Below the pieces are notes generated by a model. That model did no database searches. It was not told the origin of the DNA and was given only the letters and a program-made list of their open reading frames with translations. 64,000 nucleotides of DNA, taken from positions 36,809-100,808 of the forward strand of contig NZ_JAJQJH010000013.1 of the NCBI RefSeq assembly GCF_029544075.1, written 5' to 3'. Positions 37,060-48,257 of this stretch are shown here, in pieces. Every line of letters begins with the position of its first letter. Position 1 is the first letter of the stretch. The stretch is from Chromohalobacter canadensis (GTDB lineage: Bacteria; Pseudomonadota; Gammaproteobacteria; Pseudomonadales; Halomonadaceae). The position numbers and the translations under genes are program-made.

Positions 37060-37590
37060 TTACTTCTTCTTGGCTTCTTTGCGGCGGACTTCTTCGTCGC
37101 CATACCGAATCCCCTTACCCTTGTAGGGCTCGGGCGGACGGAAGGCACGAATTTCCGCTGCGACCTGGCCGAGCTTCTGCTTGTCCGCGCTTTTCAGCAC
37201 GATAATGGTGTTCTTCGGCGTTTCAGCCGTCACACCTTCAGGCAGCGTATACTCGACGGGGTGCGAGAAGCCTAATGTCAGGTTGAGTGTGTTGCCGCTT
37301 GCTTGCGCGCGGTAACCGACACCGTTGATCTCGAGAGACTTGCTAAAGCCTTCCGAAACGCCGGTAACGAGGTTCTGTACCAGCGCACGGGTGGTTCCGA
37401 CCATCGCCCAGCTTTTGGCGGACTCGCTCGGATTAAATGTCAGTTGGCCTTCTTCCTGGCCCACAGTGACATCGGAATGCACGGTCATGGAGAGCGTGCC
37501 CTGACCGCCCTTGACGGTCAGCTTGTTGGCCTCGAGTTTGACCTCGACGCCACTCGGCAGTTTCACCGGATATTTGGCTACGCGGGACAT
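37060..37590 (-). CDS. rplF: 50S ribosomal protein L6
   Basis: This 176-aa product has two tandem L6 domains and the C-terminal [20 protein letters not shown] signature. It contributes to the factor-binding region. It lies between rpsH and rplR. Confidence 0.98.
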   Translation of the reverse strand: MSRVAKYPVKLPSGVEVKLEANKLTVKGGQGTLSMTVHSDVTVGQEEGQLTFNPSESAKSWAMVGTTRALVQNLVTGVSEGFSKSLEINGVGYRAQASGNTLNLTLGFSHPVEYTLPEGVTAETPKNTIIVLKSADKQKLGQVAAEIRAFRPPEPYKGKGIRYGDEEVRRKEAKKK

Positions 37591-37599
37591 TCCAAACTC

Positions 37600-37992
37600 C
37601 TAGAATACGGTGCAGATGACTTCACCACCGACACCGGCCTGACGCGCCGCACGATCGGTCATCACGCCCTGAGAAGTGGTGACGATCGCGATGCCCAGAC
37701 CATCCGCGACTTTCGGCAGCGTGTCCTTGCCCTTGTAAGAGCGCAGGGACGGCTTGGAAAAGCGCTGGATGTGCTCGATGACCGGCTTACCCTCGAAGTA
37801 CTTGAGAGTAACGGTCAGCTGGGGCTTGGCGCCTTCCGTGACAGTGAAGTCGTGGATATAGCCCTCTTGCTTCAATACGCGAGCCACCTCGACCTTGAGG
37901 TTGGAAGACGGCATGGAAACCGTCTCCTTGGTGGCCATCTGCGCATTGCGGATACGGGTAAACATATCCGCCAGAGTATCTTGCATGCTCAT
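37600..37992 (-). CDS. rpsH: 30S ribosomal protein S8
   Basis: This 130-aa protein begins [18 protein letters not shown], aligned with E. coli S8. The open frame extends upstream to 38073 through the rpsN stop region, but that extension is not conserved. S8 binds 16S helix 21 and in E. coli represses the spc operon. Confidence 0.98.
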   Translation of the reverse strand: MSMQDTLADMFTRIRNAQMATKETVSMPSSNLKVEVARVLKQEGYIHDFTVTEGAKPQLTVTLKYFEGKPVIEHIQRFSKPSLRSYKGKDTLPKVADGLGIAIVTTSQGVMTDRAARQAGVGGEVICTVF

Positions 37993-38020
37993 TACGTTGC
38001 GCTCCTGATTCTCGCGTAGC

Positions 38021-38326
38021 TTACCAACTGGACTTCTTGAGCCCAGGTACGTCGCCACGCATGGCGGCTTCACGCAGTTTATTGCGGCCCAAGCCGAACT
38101 TGTTGTAGAAGCCGTGCGGGCGACCGGTCACGCGGCAGCGATTACGCTGACGCACCGGACTGGAATCGCGCGGCAACTCCTGAAGTTTCAGTTGGGCGTC
38201 GAAGCGCTCTTCATCAGAAGCGTTGACGTCATAGATGACGGCCTTGAGCTCGGCACGCTTGGCCGCGTACTTGTCTACCAGCTTCGCGCGCTTGAGCTCA
38301 CGCTCAATCATGCTTTTCTTTGCCAT
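38021..38326 (-). CDS. rpsN: 30S ribosomal protein S14 (zinc-independent form)
   Basis: This 101-aa long-form S14 ([13 protein letters not shown]) lacks the CxxC pairs of the zinc type; only one Cys is present ([12 protein letters not shown]). It is located between rplE and rpsH as usual. Confidence 0.98.
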   Translation of the reverse strand: MAKKSMIERELKRAKLVDKYAAKRAELKAVIYDVNASDEERFDAQLKLQELPRDSSPVRQRNRCRVTGRPHGFYNKFGLGRNKLREAAMRGDVPGLKKSSW

Positions 38327-38336
38327 GATCCCACCC

Positions 38337-38876
38337 TTATTTCTTGAACGGGAAGTTCAGCGCGCTCAGCAGCGCACGGCCTTCTTCATCGGTGTTGGCA
38401 GTAGTGGTGACTGTGACATCCAACCCGCGAATACGATCAATCTTATCATATTCGAGCTCGGGGAAGATGATCTGTTCACGCACACCCATTGAGTAGTTGC
38501 CACGACCATCGAAGGACTTGGGGTTCAGACCACGAAAGTCACGAACGCGCGGAATCGCGACGTTCACGAGACGATCGAGGAAATCCCACATCCGTTCGCG
38601 ACGTAAAGTCACCTTGATACCGATCGGCCAGCCCTCACGGACCTTGAAGCCTGCGATGGACTTGCGTGCCTTGGTCACTACCGGCTTTTGACCGGAGAGT
38701 TTCTCCAGGTCGCCGACGGCGTTGTCGATCAGCTTCTTGTCGCTGGTCGCATCGCCGATGCCCATATTAAGGGTCACCTTGGTGATCCGCGGTATCTGCA
38801 TCACGTTGGCGTAGCTGAACTGCTCTTGGAGCTGAGCTGCCACCTCGTTCTGATAACGTTCTTTCAAGTTCGCCAT
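38337..38876 (-). CDS. rplE: 50S ribosomal protein L5
   Basis: This 179-aa 5S rRNA-binding protein has [16 protein letters not shown], the [15 protein letters not shown] segment and [17 protein letters not shown]. It is 18 bases downstream of rplX. Confidence 0.98.
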   Translation of the reverse strand: MANLKERYQNEVAAQLQEQFSYANVMQIPRITKVTLNMGIGDATSDKKLIDNAVGDLEKLSGQKPVVTKARKSIAGFKVREGWPIGIKVTLRRERMWDFLDRLVNVAIPRVRDFRGLNPKSFDGRGNYSMGVREQIIFPELEYDKIDRIRGLDVTVTTTANTDEEGRALLSALNFPFKK

Positions 38877-38894
38877 TTTGCTACCCGACTCGCG

Positions 38895-39209
38895 TTAGGC
38901 GTCGATCTGCTTTTGCGTCGACTTGTAGATACGTACCTTGGTACCGTCTTCCTGAATCTGGAAGCCGACGCGATCCGCCTTACCGGTCTCCTGATTGAAG
39001 ATGGCCACGTTGGATCCGTGAATCGGGGCCTCACGCTCGACGATACCCCCCTGCTTGCCTTGCATGGGGTTAGGCTTGGTGTGACGTTTAATCATGTTCA
39101 CACCGGACACGACATAGGACCCATCCAGGACCCGTTTGATCGTGCCGCGCTTGCCCTTGTCCTTGCCGGCAATGACGATTACTTCGTCGTCACGTTTAAT
39201 CTTTCGCAT
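38895..39209 (-). CDS. rplX: 50S ribosomal protein L24
   Basis: This 104-aa protein with a KOW motif ([18 protein letters not shown]) is an early assembly initiator of the large subunit. The ATG at 39209 ([10 protein letters not shown]) is preferred; the frame's earlier ATG at 39227 lies in the rplN stop region. Confidence 0.97.
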   Translation of the reverse strand: MRKIKRDDEVIVIAGKDKGKRGTIKRVLDGSYVVSGVNMIKRHTKPNPMQGKQGGIVEREAPIHGSNVAIFNQETGKADRVGFQIQEDGTKVRIYKSTQKQIDA

Positions 39210-39223
39210 ATCCGCCTCGCTCC

Positions 39224-39595
39224 TCACAGCACTTCAGGCGCTAGGGAAATGATCTTCATGAACTTCTCGTTGCGAAGCTCACGCGTAACCGGCCCGAAGA
39301 TACGGGTACCGATCGGCTGCTCGTTGGCGTTTTGCAACAGAACGGCCGCATTTCCATCGAAGCGGATCAGTGAACCGTCTGTACGACGGACACCACTCTT
39401 GGTACGTACAACGACGGCCTTGAGAACCTGGCCTTTTTTGACCTTGCCTCGCGGAATCGCTTCCTTGACCGTCACTTTGATGACGTCACCAACACGGGCG
39501 TAACGGCGGTGCGACCCGCCCAGCACCTTGATGCATTGCACCCGGCGCGCGCCGCTGTTGTCGGCGACATCCAGCATTGTCTGCGTCTGAATCAT
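39224..39595 (-). CDS. rplN: 50S ribosomal protein L14
   Basis: This 123-aa protein begins [19 protein letters not shown], nearly identical to the E. coli start, and has the same length. It sits at the subunit interface. It follows rpsQ after 51 bases. Confidence 0.98.
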   Translation of the reverse strand: MIQTQTMLDVADNSGARRVQCIKVLGGSHRRYARVGDVIKVTVKEAIPRGKVKKGQVLKAVVVRTKSGVRRTDGSLIRFDGNAAVLLQNANEQPIGTRIFGPVTRELRNEKFMKIISLAPEVL

Positions 39596-39646
39596 CGGTT
39601 TTCTCCAAACCTAAACTGACTGCACTGGTGAAAGGCTCTGGCCTGC

Positions 39647-39907
39647 TCAGCCCTTGGCCTGCTCGACCACCTCGACCAGCGTCCAGGCTTTCAACTTGGA
39701 GATCGGACGGCACTCTTCGATAGAGACCGTATCCCCGACCTTCGCCTGATTCGCCTCGTCATGGGCGTGCAGTTTGGTGGAGCGCTTCACGTACTTGTCG
39801 TAAATCGGATGCCGGACACGGCGCTCGACCTGAACGACGACGGACTTGTCCATCTTGTCGCTCACGACCTTGCCATTCAGTGTGCGGGCATTATTTTCTT
39901 CAGCCAT
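39647..39907 (-). CDS. rpsQ: 30S ribosomal protein S17
   Basis: This 86-aa OB-fold protein has [20 protein letters not shown] and [13 protein letters not shown]. The ATG at 39907 ([10 protein letters not shown]) is used; the upstream in-frame ATG at 39928 falls inside the end of rpmC. Its start codon begins 1 base after the rpmC stop. Confidence 0.97.
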   Translation of the reverse strand: MAEENNARTLNGKVVSDKMDKSVVVQVERRVRHPIYDKYVKRSTKLHAHDEANQAKVGDTVSIEECRPISKLKAWTLVEVVEQAKG

Positions 39908-39908
39908 C

Positions 39909-40100
39909 TCAGTCACCTGCCTTCTCATTGAGCACAGTCTTAACGCGAGCGATATCGCGACGCACCTGCTTGAGCAGATGGGTCTGGCTCAGCTGGCCGG
40001 TGGCCTTCTGCATGCGCAGGTTGAACTGCTCCCGGAGGAGCTCGAGCAGCTGCTGCTGAAGCGCTTCGACTGATTTTTCACGAATTTCCTGGGCTTTCAT
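39909..40100 (-). CDS. rpmC: 50S ribosomal protein L29
   Basis: This 63-aa helical protein begins [21 protein letters not shown]. The ATG at 40100 overlaps the rplP stop by one base (TGATG), giving translational coupling. It is located near the polypeptide exit. Confidence 0.97.
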   Translation of the reverse strand: MKAQEIREKSVEALQQQLLELLREQFNLRMQKATGQLSQTHLLKQVRRDIARVKTVLNEKAGD

Positions 40101-40513
40101 CACATCACCGTCCGTTTCACAAAGGTGGTGGAGACCGGGAACTTCTGGGCGGCCAGGTCAAAAGCCTCACGCGCCAGCTCCTCGGAAACGCCTTCGATCT
40201 CGTAGAGCACCTTGCCGGGCTGGATTTGGGCGACCCAATATTCAACGGAGCCCTTACCCTTACCCATACGGACTTCCAGCGGCTTCTCGGTAATCGGCTT
40301 ATCCGGGAAGACGCGGATCCAGATCTTGCCGCCACGCTTGACGTGACGCGTAATGGCACGACGGCCGGCTTCGATCTGGCGAGCGGTGATACGTCCGCGA
40401 CCGGTGGCTTTCAGACCGTACTCGCCGAAGCTCACCTTGCTTCCGCGATGCGCGAGACCGCGATTACGGCCTTTCTGCACCTTGCGAAATTTCGTACGCT
40501 TGGGTTGTAACAT
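40100..40513 (-). CDS. rplP: 50S ribosomal protein L16
   Basis: This 137-aa protein has [21 protein letters not shown] and the [19 protein letters not shown] block. It organises the A-site and peptidyl-transferase region. It lies between rpsC and rpmC. Confidence 0.98.
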   Translation of the reverse strand: MLQPKRTKFRKVQKGRNRGLAHRGSKVSFGEYGLKATGRGRITARQIEAGRRAITRHVKRGGKIWIRVFPDKPITEKPLEVRMGKGKGSVEYWVAQIQPGKVLYEIEGVSEELAREAFDLAAQKFPVSTTFVKRTVM

Positions 40514-40528
40514 CGATCCACTCTCCCC

Positions 40529-41227
40529 TTACTTGGAACCTTTCTTCTTGGGCCCCGGTGCCTGAGCTTGTTTCTGCTTGGCACGCACTTCCTCGATGCC
40601 GCCGAGGATCTCACCCTTGAAGACCCACACTTTGACGCCGATAACGCCGTAAGTGGTGTGCGCTTCGTAAGTGGCGTAATCGATGTCGGCGCGCAGCGTG
40701 TGCAGCGGCACGCGACCTTCGCGATACCATTCGGTACGCGCGATTTCCGCACCACCAAGACGCCCTGACAACTGGATCTTGATGCCACCAGCGCCCAGAC
40801 GCATGGCGTTCTGCACGGCGCGCTTCATGGCACGACGGAACATCACGCGGCGCTCAAGTTGGCCGCAGACGTTCTGCGCGACGAGCTGTGCGTCGAGCTC
40901 GGGCTTGCGTACCTCTTCGATATTGACGTGCACGGGCACGCCCATCATCTCGGAGAGGTCACGACGCAGGCGATCGACATCCTCGCCTTTCTTGCCAATC
41001 ACGATGCCCGGACGAGCGGTGTGAATGGTGATGCGTGCGTTGTTTGCTGGACGCTCGATGGTGATGTCGCTCACAGAGGCGTTTTTCAAACGCTGCTCCA
41101 GGAAACGGCGCACTTCGAGGTCATTATTCAGCTTATCGGCATAAGCACCACGCTCGGCGTACCAGACGGAGCGGTGATCCTTAACGATGCCTAGCCGAAT
41201 ACCTGTCGGATTTACTTTCTGACCCAT
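40529..41227 (-). CDS. rpsC: 30S ribosomal protein S3
   Basis: This 232-aa protein has [20 protein letters not shown], a KH domain ([18 protein letters not shown]) and a C-terminal S3 domain with [21 protein letters not shown]. The ATG at 41227 gives the family length; the frame opens upstream to 41272 without conservation. Confidence 0.98.
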   Translation of the reverse strand: MGQKVNPTGIRLGIVKDHRSVWYAERGAYADKLNNDLEVRRFLEQRLKNASVSDITIERPANNARITIHTARPGIVIGKKGEDVDRLRRDLSEMMGVPVHVNIEEVRKPELDAQLVAQNVCGQLERRVMFRRAMKRAVQNAMRLGAGGIKIQLSGRLGGAEIARTEWYREGRVPLHTLRADIDYATYEAHTTYGVIGVKVWVFKGEILGGIEEVRAKQKQAQAPGPKKKGSK

Positions 41228-41238
41228 CTGGTCGACTC

Positions 41239-41571
41239 CTACTTCTCGGCTACCTTGACGGTGATGTGGCAAGTGCGCTTCAAAATGCGATCCGCACGGC
41301 CCTTGGCGCGAGGCTGGATGCGCTTAAGCGTCATGCCCTCATCGACGCAGATGGTCGAGACACGCAGCTCGTCGATGTCCATGCCATTGTTTTCTTCCGC
41401 ATTCGCGATGGCGGACTGAAGCACTTTCTTGACGATCTTCGCCGCTTTCTTCGGCGAATACGTCAATGTATCCAGTGCTTCGGCGACCGGCTTACCGCGC
41501 ACCAGGTCAGCCACCAAACGGGCCTTCTGGGCGGATAAACGAGCGCCACGCAGCTTTGCTGTGACTTCCAT
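41239..41571 (-). CDS. rplV: 50S ribosomal protein L22
   Basis: This 110-aa exit-tunnel protein begins [20 protein letters not shown], and its C-terminal beta hairpin includes [20 protein letters not shown]. The macrolide-relevant loop shows no deletion. Confidence 0.98.
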   Translation of the reverse strand: MEVTAKLRGARLSAQKARLVADLVRGKPVAEALDTLTYSPKKAAKIVKKVLQSAIANAEENNGMDIDELRVSTICVDEGMTLKRIQPRAKGRADRILKRTCHITVKVAEK

Positions 41572-41589
41572 CTCTCTAACCTCTCTGGC

Positions 41590-41865
41590 TTACCGTTTGG
41601 CTTTCTTGTCCGCCGCATGGCCGCGGTAGGTGCGGGTGGCAGCGAATTCGCCCAGCTTGTGGCCAACCATTTCCTCGGAGACATGCACCGGGACATGTTG
41701 ACGCCCGTTATGGACTGCAATGGTGAGCCCGACCATATTCGGCAGGATCATGGAGCGACGCGACCAGGTCTTGATCGGTTTGCGGTCGCTCTTCTCCACT
41801 GCAGTCTCAACCTTCTTCAGCAGATGAAGGTCAATAAAAGGACCTTTCTTCAGTGAACGTGGCAC
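41590..41865 (-). CDS. rpsS: 30S ribosomal protein S19
   Basis: This 91-aa head protein begins [20 protein letters not shown] and has the [16 protein letters not shown] signature. It is canonically placed between rplB and rplV. Confidence 0.98.
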   Translation of the reverse strand: MPRSLKKGPFIDLHLLKKVETAVEKSDRKPIKTWSRRSMILPNMVGLTIAVHNGRQHVPVHVSEEMVGHKLGEFAATRTYRGHAADKKAKR

Positions 41866-41898
41866 AGCCGTTACCTCTTAATGTCTTGGCGTTAGATC

Positions 41899-42729
41899 TT
41901 ACTTCCGGGCCTTACGGCGACGGACGATCAGCTTGTCGGTGCGCTTGTTCTTGCGGGTCTTATGGCCCTTGGTGGGGATGCCCCACGGGCTGACCGGATG
42001 ACGGCCACCGCTGGAGCGGCCTTCACCACCACCATGCGGATGGTCCACCGGGTTCATCGCGACACCGCGAACCGTCGGACGCACGCCTCTCCAGCGCTTC
42101 GCACCGGCCTTGCCAAGTTGACGGAGGCTGTGCTCGGAATTGCCCACTTCACCCAAGGTTGCACGGCATTCTGCCAAAATCTTGCGCATCTCGCCGGAAC
42201 GTAGACGCACAGTGGCGTAGTTGCCTTCACGTGCTACCACTTGGGCACTGGCACCGGCACTCCGTGCGATCTGAGCACCCTTGCCGGGCTTCATCTCGAT
42301 GCAGTGCACGGTCGACCCTACCGGAATGTTACGCAGCGGCAGCGCGTTACCACGCTTGATCGCTGCATTGACGCCGGACTCCAAGCGGTCGCCCGCTTTC
42401 ACGCCACGCGGAGCGATGATGTAGCGACGCTCGCCGTCCAGGTACTTGAGCAGCGCAATGTTAGCGCTACGATTGGGATCGTATTCGAGGCGCTCAACGA
42501 CAGCGGCAACGCCATCCTTGGCACGTTTGAAATCGATCACACGATAGTGCTGACGGTGACCACCCCCGACATGACGGGTAGTGATACGACCGTTATTGTT
42601 ACGACCGCCGCTCTTGGATTTCTTCTCCAATAGGCCGGCATAAGGGCGACCCTTGTAGAGCTCGTCGTTGACGACTTTGATGACGTGACGACGACCGGCG
42701 GACGTGGGTTTGGTCTTAACAACTGCCAT
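41899..42729 (-). CDS. rplB: 50S ribosomal protein L2
   Basis: This 276-aa core protein near the peptidyl-transferase centre has the C-terminal [20 protein letters not shown] segment with the conserved His. The ATG at 42729 ([15 protein letters not shown]) is preferred over an upstream in-frame ATG at 42834 that overlaps rplW. Confidence 0.98.
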   Translation of the reverse strand: MAVVKTKPTSAGRRHVIKVVNDELYKGRPYAGLLEKKSKSGGRNNNGRITTRHVGGGHRQHYRVIDFKRAKDGVAAVVERLEYDPNRSANIALLKYLDGERRYIIAPRGVKAGDRLESGVNAAIKRGNALPLRNIPVGSTVHCIEMKPGKGAQIARSAGASAQVVAREGNYATVRLRSGEMRKILAECRATLGEVGNSEHSLRQLGKAGAKRWRGVRPTVRGVAMNPVDHPHGGGEGRSSGGRHPVSPWGIPTKGHKTRKNKRTDKLIVRRRKARK

Positions 42730-42745
42730 GATCCGTACTCCTGCC

Positions 42746-43042
42746 TTACTCGGCGCCAGAGAAGTCTTCGAGAGTCTCGCCGGCCGCCAGTGTGACGTAT
42801 GCCTTGCGATATCCCTTGCGCAGACCAACACCATGCTGCGTGCGCTTGGTCTTACCCTTGACGTTTAAGACCTGCACGCCAGCGACCTTCTTCTCGAAGA
42901 GCGCTTCGACGGCTTTCTTGATCTCGGGCTTGGTCGCGTCCTGGGCCACCTTGAACACGTACTGGTTGTTTTCGGCGGCGAATGCGGCCTTCTCGGTCAT
43001 ATGAGGCCCGAGCAGAACCTTGAATACGCGTTCCTGGTTCAT
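42746..43042 (-). CDS. rplW: 50S ribosomal protein L23
   Basis: This 98-aa exit-site protein, a docking site for trigger factor and SRP, begins [19 protein letters not shown]. Its ATG overlaps the 3' end of rplD by 4 bases. Confidence 0.98.
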   Translation of the reverse strand: MNQERVFKVLLGPHMTEKAAFAAENNQYVFKVAQDATKPEIKKAVEALFEKKVAGVQVLNVKGKTKRTQHGVGLRKGYRKAYVTLAAGETLEDFSGAE

Positions 43043-43647
43043 CCCAGCTTCTCCTCGAATTTACGCAGAGCGGAAACGGTGACCAGCACCTTGTCAAAGG
43101 CAACCAGGCTCACCGGATCGGCAGCCGCGACATCCACTACATCGACGTAGGGAATGTTACGCGCGGCGAGAAACAACTTTTCGTCGATGTCTTCGGTGAC
43201 GATCAGCGCTTTCTCGAGATCCAGGTCCTTCAGCTTGGCAATCAGCTGCTTGGTCTTGGGGGCATCCACCGCAATGCTGTCAACGACGACTAGACGTTCC
43301 TGACGCACCAGCTCGGAGAGAATCGAGCGCATGGCCGCGCGGTACATCTTGCGGTTGACTTTCTGGGTGTAGTCTTGCGGACGTGCTGCAAAGGTCACAC
43401 CACCACTACGCCACAGTGGCGAGCGAATAGTGCCGGCACGAGCACGGCCGGTTCCCTTTTGACGCCACGGCTTCTTGCCGCCGCCACGTACTTCAGCGCG
43501 AGTCTTCTGTGCACGAGTCCCCTGGCGACCGGCTGCGAAATACGCAGTCACGACCTGGTGGACCAGCGACTCGTTAAACTCTTTACCGAAGGTAGCGTCG
43601 GACACTTCGACAGTGCCGGCTTCGGCACCTGCGAGATTCAAATTCAT
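43039..43647 (-). CDS. rplD: 50S ribosomal protein L4
   Basis: This 202-aa protein has [26 protein letters not shown] loop sequence (tunnel constriction) and [15 protein letters not shown]. In E. coli L4 also represses the S10 operon through its leader. The second ATG (43647) is better spaced from the GAGGGG ribosome binding site than the first (43656). Confidence 0.97.
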   Translation of the reverse strand: MNLNLAGAEAGTVEVSDATFGKEFNESLVHQVVTAYFAAGRQGTRAQKTRAEVRGGGKKPWRQKGTGRARAGTIRSPLWRSGGVTFAARPQDYTQKVNRKMYRAAMRSILSELVRQERLVVVDSIAVDAPKTKQLIAKLKDLDLEKALIVTEDIDEKLFLAARNIPYVDVVDVAAADPVSLVAFDKVLVTVSALRKFEEKLG

Positions 43648-43661
43648 CGGTCTCATACCCC

Positions 43662-44300
43662 TCAGCGAGCTTTAACGGCACTGCGTACGATGACTTCGCA
43701 GTCGGTCGCACCCGGCACGGCGCCTTTGACCAGCAGCAAATTACGCTCGGCATCGACGCGCACGATTTCCAGGCTCTGGACGGTCACACGCTCATTGCCC
43801 ATCTGACCGGCCATCTTCTTGCCCTTGAAGACGCGACCCGGCGTCTGGCACATACCGATGGAGCCCGGAGCGCGGTGCGCAAGCGAGTTGCCGTGACCAT
43901 TGTCTTGGGTGCGGAAATTCCAGCGCTTGACGGCGCCCTGGAAGCCCTTGCCTTTAGAGGTGCCAGTCACATCGACTTTCTGACCGGCTTCAAAGAGGGA
44001 TACGGTGATGTTGCCGCCCACTTCAGGAGCATCTTCGCCCTCTTCCAAGCGAAACTCCATCAATGCACGACCGGCCTCGACACCTGACTTGGCATACTGC
44101 CCTGCGGCAGCTTTGGTCAGATGCTTGGCCTTGCGGGATCCCGAAGTCACCTGAATCGCGCTATAGCCGTCGGTTTCGACAGTCTTAACGCGAGTCACGC
44201 GATTCGGCTCGACCTCGATAACGGTTACGGGCACAGAAGCGCCATTTTCGGTAAAGATGCGGGTCATGCCGCTCTTCTTACCGACCAAACCGATAGTCAT
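43662..44300 (-). CDS. rplC: 50S ribosomal protein L3
   Basis: This 212-aa protein begins [16 protein letters not shown] and has the extended loop with [14 protein letters not shown] reaching the peptidyl-transferase centre. An unusually long 130-base gap with inverted repeats separates it from rpsJ. Confidence 0.98.
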   Translation of the reverse strand: MTIGLVGKKSGMTRIFTENGASVPVTVIEVEPNRVTRVKTVETDGYSAIQVTSGSRKAKHLTKAAAGQYAKSGVEAGRALMEFRLEEGEDAPEVGGNITVSLFEAGQKVDVTGTSKGKGFQGAVKRWNFRTQDNGHGNSLAHRAPGSIGMCQTPGRVFKGKKMAGQMGNERVTVQSLEIVRVDAERNLLLVKGAVPGATDCEVIVRSAVKAR

Positions 44301-44361
44301 GTTCAGTCTCCTTTAGTGTACGGGGCTATCACCCGCTATGGCTGCCCTTTCCAGAGCATTC

Positions 44362-44420
44362 CACTAGCACATTGTGTGACGCCGTCCCGGCGTGGCGACC
44401 TTGTGGAAAAGCCGCTAGTG
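44362..44420. repeat. Nested inverted repeats in the rpsJ-rplC spacer
   Basis: CACTAGC (44362-44368) pairs with GCTAGTG (44414-44420). Inside it ACGCC-GTCCC-GGCGT (44379-44393) forms a second stem. The 130-base spacer (44301-44430) contains no gene and is structured on either strand. Confidence 0.6.
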
Positions 44421-44430
44421 ACTAGTGTGA

Positions 44431-44742
44431 TCAGTCGAGCTTGATTTGCACATCCACGCCAGCGGCGAGGTCGAGCTTCATCAGCGCGTCTACGGTTTTT
44501 TCCGTGGGTTCGACAATGTCGAGCACACGCTTATGAGTGCGAATCTCGTACTGATCGCGCGCGTCCTTGTTGACGTGCGGCGAGATCAATACGGTATAGC
44601 GCTCGCGATTAGTCGGTAGTGGGATCGGACCACGGACCTGAGCACCCGTACGCTTCGCGGTATCCACGATTTCTTGCGCGGACTGGTCAATCAGGCGATG
44701 GTCAAAGGCCTTCAACCGAATGCGAATCTTTTGGTTCTGCAT
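44431..44742 (-). CDS. rpsJ: 30S ribosomal protein S10 (NusE)
   Basis: This 103-aa protein begins [21 protein letters not shown]. It is the head-domain protein that also acts as NusE in antitermination with NusB and NusG. It is the first gene of the S10 operon, with its own strong promoter about 65-93 bases upstream. Confidence 0.98.
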   Translation of the reverse strand: MQNQKIRIRLKAFDHRLIDQSAQEIVDTAKRTGAQVRGPIPLPTNRERYTVLISPHVNKDARDQYEIRTHKRVLDIVEPTEKTVDALMKLDLAAGVDVQIKLD

Positions 44743-44766
44743 TAGCCTTAAACTCCAATGGATGTC

Positions 44767-44782
44767 GACGGCGCGAGCCGTC
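44767..44782. repeat. Hairpin in the rpsJ leader
   Basis: GACGGC and GCCGTC form a 6-bp stem with a 4-base loop about 25 bases upstream of rpsJ. It occupies much of the short leader of about 58 bases predicted from the S10 promoter. Confidence 0.6.
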
Positions 44783-44806
44783 TACCCACGCATTCAAAGG
44801 ATGCGC

Positions 44807-44835
44807 ATTATAGGCAGGCTGACAGTGACTGTCAA
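44807..44835 (-). promoter_or_regulatory. Perfect-consensus sigma-70 promoter of the S10 operon
   Basis: The minus strand has TTGACA (44835-44830), a 17-base spacer and TATAAT (44812-44807), matching the consensus at every position. The 15-bp palindrome TGACAGTGACTGTCA (44820-44834) covers the -35 box and the start of the spacer. The predicted transcription start is near 44800. Confidence 0.9.
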
Positions 44836-44846
44836 ACATGCACAGA

Positions 44847-44873
44847 AAGGGGGCTCCTCAAAGGAGCCCCCTT
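44847..44873 (-). terminator. Terminator of the str operon (after tuf)
   Basis: AAGGGGGCTCCT pairs with AGGAGCCCCCTT around a 3-base loop. On the minus strand it ends in TTTCTG, 23 bases after the tuf stop and just before the S10 promoter. Confidence 0.9.
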
Positions 44874-44895
44874 CGATCATCGAAGGGCGAAACCC

Positions 44896-46089
44896 TTACT
44901 TGACGATCTTGGCGACAACACCGGCACCCACGGTACGTCCACCTTCGCGAACCGCGAAGCGCAGGCCGTCTTCCATGGCGATCGGCGCGATCAGCGTCAC
45001 AGTCATCTGGACGTTGTCGCCCGGCATGACCATTTCAACGCCTTCCGGCAGCTCACAAGTACCGGTCACGTCAGTGGTCCGGAAGTAAAACTGCGGACGA
45101 TAGCCCTTGAAGAACGGGGTATGACGACCGCCTTCTTCCTTGGACAGCACGTAAACTTCGGCTTCGAAGGTAGTGTGGGGCTTGATGGTACCCGGCTTGG
45201 CCAGCACCTGACCACGCTCGACGTCGTCACGCTTGGTGCCACGCAACAGCGCGCCAATGTTCTCGCCAGCACGACCTTCGTCGAGCAACTTGCGGAACAT
45301 TTCGACACCGGTAACGGTCGTCTTGACGGTGTCCTTGAGACCCACGATTTCGACTTCTTCACCGCTCTTGACGACACCACGCTCGACACGACCAGTTACC
45401 ACGGTACCGCGACCGGAAATCGAGAACACGTCTTCGATCGGCATCAGGAACGGCTGATCGATGGCACGTTCCGGCTCCGGAATATACGCGTCCAGGGCCT
45501 TGATCAGGTTGGCAACGGCAGTAGTACCCATGCCGTTATCATCCTTGCCTTCCAGCGCCATCAGCGCGGAGCCAGTGATGATCGGGCAGTCGTCACCCGG
45601 GAAGTCGTACTCGTTGAGGAGTTCACGAACTTCCATTTCGACCAGCTCGAGGAGCTCTTCGTCGTCGACCATGTCGGCCTTGTTCAGGAACACGACGATG
45701 TTCGGAACACCGACCTGGCGAGACAGCAGGATGTGCTCGCGCGTCTGCGGCATGGGGCCATCCGCGGCGCTGCAGACCAGGATAGCGCCGTCCATCTGAG
45801 CGGCACCAGTGATCATGTTCTTGACGTAGTCGGCGTGCCCGGGGCAGTCGACGTGCGCGTAGTGGCGCTCTTCGGACTGGTATTCGACGTGAGCAGTCGC
45901 GATGGTGATACCGCGCTCACGCTCTTCCGGCGCGTTGTCGATGGTGTCGAATTCGCGCCAGTCGCCGCCGAAAACCTCCGCGGAAACGCGAGTCAGTGCC
46001 GCAGTCAGCGTGGTCTTGCCATGGTCGACGTGACCGATGGTACCGACGTTGATATGCGATTTGGTACGTTCAAATTTTTCCTTAGCCAC
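44896..46089 (-). CDS. tuf: Translation elongation factor Tu
   Basis: EF-Tu delivers aminoacyl-tRNA to the ribosome as a GTP complex. The 397-aa protein has the G-domain motifs [17 protein letters not shown] and SAL, followed by two beta-barrel domains ([12 protein letters not shown]). It ends the rpsL-rpsG-fusA-tuf operon. It is the only tuf in this window; the usual second position next to the tRNA-Thr/tRNA-Trp genes is empty. Confidence 0.99.
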   Translation of the reverse strand: MAKEKFERTKSHINVGTIGHVDHGKTTLTAALTRVSAEVFGGDWREFDTIDNAPEERERGITIATAHVEYQSEERHYAHVDCPGHADYVKNMITGAAQMDGAILVCSAADGPMPQTREHILLSRQVGVPNIVVFLNKADMVDDEELLELVEMEVRELLNEYDFPGDDCPIITGSALMALEGKDDNGMGTTAVANLIKALDAYIPEPERAIDQPFLMPIEDVFSISGRGTVVTGRVERGVVKSGEEVEIVGLKDTVKTTVTGVEMFRKLLDEGRAGENIGALLRGTKRDDVERGQVLAKPGTIKPHTTFEAEVYVLSKEEGGRHTPFFKGYRPQFYFRTTDVTGTCELPEGVEMVMPGDNVQMTVTLIAPIAMEDGLRFAVREGGRTVGAGVVAKIVK

Positions 46090-46118
46090 TGCTATAACCT
46101 CTTTACGTTAGCTAACGG

Positions 46119-48239
46119 TTAACCATTCTGGTTGATGACGGCTTCAACGACGCTGGAGGGCGCCTCTTCGTAATCCGCAAACTCCATAGTGTAGCTTGCG
46201 CGGCCCTGGGTCTGAGAACGCAAATCGGTCGCGTAACCGAACATCTCAGCCAGCGGCACCGTGGCGCGGATAATCTTGCCTGCCGGCGAGTCATCCATGC
46301 CCTGAACGAGGCCACGGCGGCGGTTAATGTCGCCCATAACATCCCCCATGAACTCTTCGGGAGTCACGACCTCAACCTTCATCACCGGCTCCAGCAGCAC
46401 GGCCTTGGCCTTCGGCGCGCCTTCCTTGATCGCCATGGAAGAGGCAACCTTGAACGCAGTCTCGTTCGAGTCCACGTCATGGTAGGAACCATCGAACAGC
46501 GTGACCTTGACGTCAATCATCGGGTAACCCGCGATGACCCCGTTCTGCAGCTGCTCATAGGCCCCTTTCTCGACGGCCGGCACGTATTCCTTGGGAACCA
46601 CACCACCGACGATTTCGGAGGCGAACTTGAAGTTCATGTCTTCGTCTTCGCCCTTGTCTTCGGCCGTCAGCGGCTCGATGCGCAGCAGCACGTGACCGTA
46701 CTGACCACGACCGCCCGACTGACGAACGAACTTGCCTTCCTGCTCGACACTGGCGCGAATCGTTTCGCGGTAGGCTACCTGCGGCTTACCGATATTGGCG
46801 TCGACTTTGAATTCGCGACGCAGACGATCGACGATGATGTCGAGATGAAGCTCACCCATGCCAGAAATGATCGTCTGACCGGTTTCCTCGTCGGTCTTGA
46901 CGCGGAACGAAGGATCTTCCTGAGCCAACTTGCCCAGCGCGGTCCCCATCTTCTCCTGGTCGGGCTTGGATTTCGGCTCCACGGCGACCGAGATCACCGG
47001 ATCCGGAAACTCCATACGCTCAAGAATGATCTTGTCCTGCAGATCACAGAGGGTGTCACCGGTGGTGACATCCTTGAGACCGATGCACGCGGCGATATCG
47101 CCCGCGTAGACTTCCTTGATCTCCTCGCGTGAATTGGAGTGCATCTGGACGATACGGCCCACGCGCTCCTTCTTGCTCTTCACGGAATTGAAGATGCTGT
47201 CACCGGACTTGAGCACACCCGAATAGACACGGATAAAGGTCAGTGTCCCGACGAACGGGTCAGTGGCGATCTTGAAAGCCAGCGCAGCGAAAGGTGCTTT
47301 ATCGTCAGCTTCACGCGTGGCGATTGTGCCATCCTTGTCGTCAAGCTCACCTTCGATAGCCTTGACCTCGGTGGGCGACGGCATGTATTCGATCACGCCA
47401 TCGAGTACCGCCTGGACGCCCTTGTTCTTGAACGCGCTCCCGCACGTCACCAGAACGATTTCGTTATCCAGAGTACGGCGACGCAAGCCAGCCTTGATGT
47501 CCGCCTCGGAGAGGGCGCCCTCTTCGAGGTATTTGTCCATCAACTCTTCGGACGCCTCGGCGGCAGCTTCGACCATCGCCTCGCGATACTTCTCAGCGGT
47601 TTCCTTGAGCTCATCGGGAATGTCGACCAGCTCATAGTTCATGCCGTGATTGGCTTCGTCCCAGAGAATGCCCTTCATCTGGATCAGGTCGATAACCCCT
47701 TTGAAGTTATCTTCCGCGCCCCAGTTGATCTGGATCGGAACAGTATTGGCTCCCAGCTTCTGCTTGAGCTGGTCGAGCACCATGAAGTAATCGGCCCCGG
47801 CGCGGTCCATCTTGTTGACGAACACCATACGCGGAACTTCATACTTGTTGGCCTGACGCCAGACTGTTTCGGTTTGCGGCTGCACACCGGAGGAGCCACA
47901 AAGCACAACGACAGCACCGTCGAGGACACGCAAGGAACGTTCGACTTCGATCGTGAAGTCAACGTGTCCCGGTGTATCGATGATATTGATACGATGCTCA
48001 TCGAACTGCTTGCTCATCCCCTGCCAGAAACAGGTCGTCGCAGCGGAGGTGATTGTGATACCACGCTCCTGCTCCTGCTCCATCCAGTCCATGGTGGCAG
48101 CACCATCATGAACCTCGCCAACCTTGTGAGACAGGCCGGTGTAGAACAGGACACGCTCGGTAGTGGTAGTCTTCCCGGCGTCGACGTGAGCCACGATACC
48201 GATATTACGGTAGCGATTAAGCGGAGTCTTGCGTGCCAC
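46119..48239 (-). CDS. fusA: Translation elongation factor G
   Basis: EF-G drives translocation and, with RRF, ribosome recycling. The 706-aa product has the GTPase motifs [17 protein letters not shown] and NKMDR, and the five-domain layout of bacterial EF-G. Its length equals the E. coli protein within two residues. It sits 18 bases after rpsG and 29 bases before tuf. Confidence 0.99.
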   Translation of the reverse strand: MARKTPLNRYRNIGIVAHVDAGKTTTTERVLFYTGLSHKVGEVHDGAATMDWMEQEQERGITITSAATTCFWQGMSKQFDEHRINIIDTPGHVDFTIEVERSLRVLDGAVVVLCGSSGVQPQTETVWRQANKYEVPRMVFVNKMDRAGADYFMVLDQLKQKLGANTVPIQINWGAEDNFKGVIDLIQMKGILWDEANHGMNYELVDIPDELKETAEKYREAMVEAAAEASEELMDKYLEEGALSEADIKAGLRRRTLDNEIVLVTCGSAFKNKGVQAVLDGVIEYMPSPTEVKAIEGELDDKDGTIATREADDKAPFAALAFKIATDPFVGTLTFIRVYSGVLKSGDSIFNSVKSKKERVGRIVQMHSNSREEIKEVYAGDIAACIGLKDVTTGDTLCDLQDKIILERMEFPDPVISVAVEPKSKPDQEKMGTALGKLAQEDPSFRVKTDEETGQTIISGMGELHLDIIVDRLRREFKVDANIGKPQVAYRETIRASVEQEGKFVRQSGGRGQYGHVLLRIEPLTAEDKGEDEDMNFKFASEIVGGVVPKEYVPAVEKGAYEQLQNGVIAGYPMIDVKVTLFDGSYHDVDSNETAFKVASSMAIKEGAPKAKAVLLEPVMKVEVVTPEEFMGDVMGDINRRRGLVQGMDDSPAGKIIRATVPLAEMFGYATDLRSQTQGRASYTMEFADYEEAPSSVVEAVINQNG

Positions 48240-48257
48240 GATGGAATACCCCGTTGG

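Noticed and set aside
44758..46122. 454-codon plus-strand open frame
   Set aside because: It lies entirely antisense to tuf. It has no ribosome binding site, and its composition is that of a shadow of a highly biased gene.
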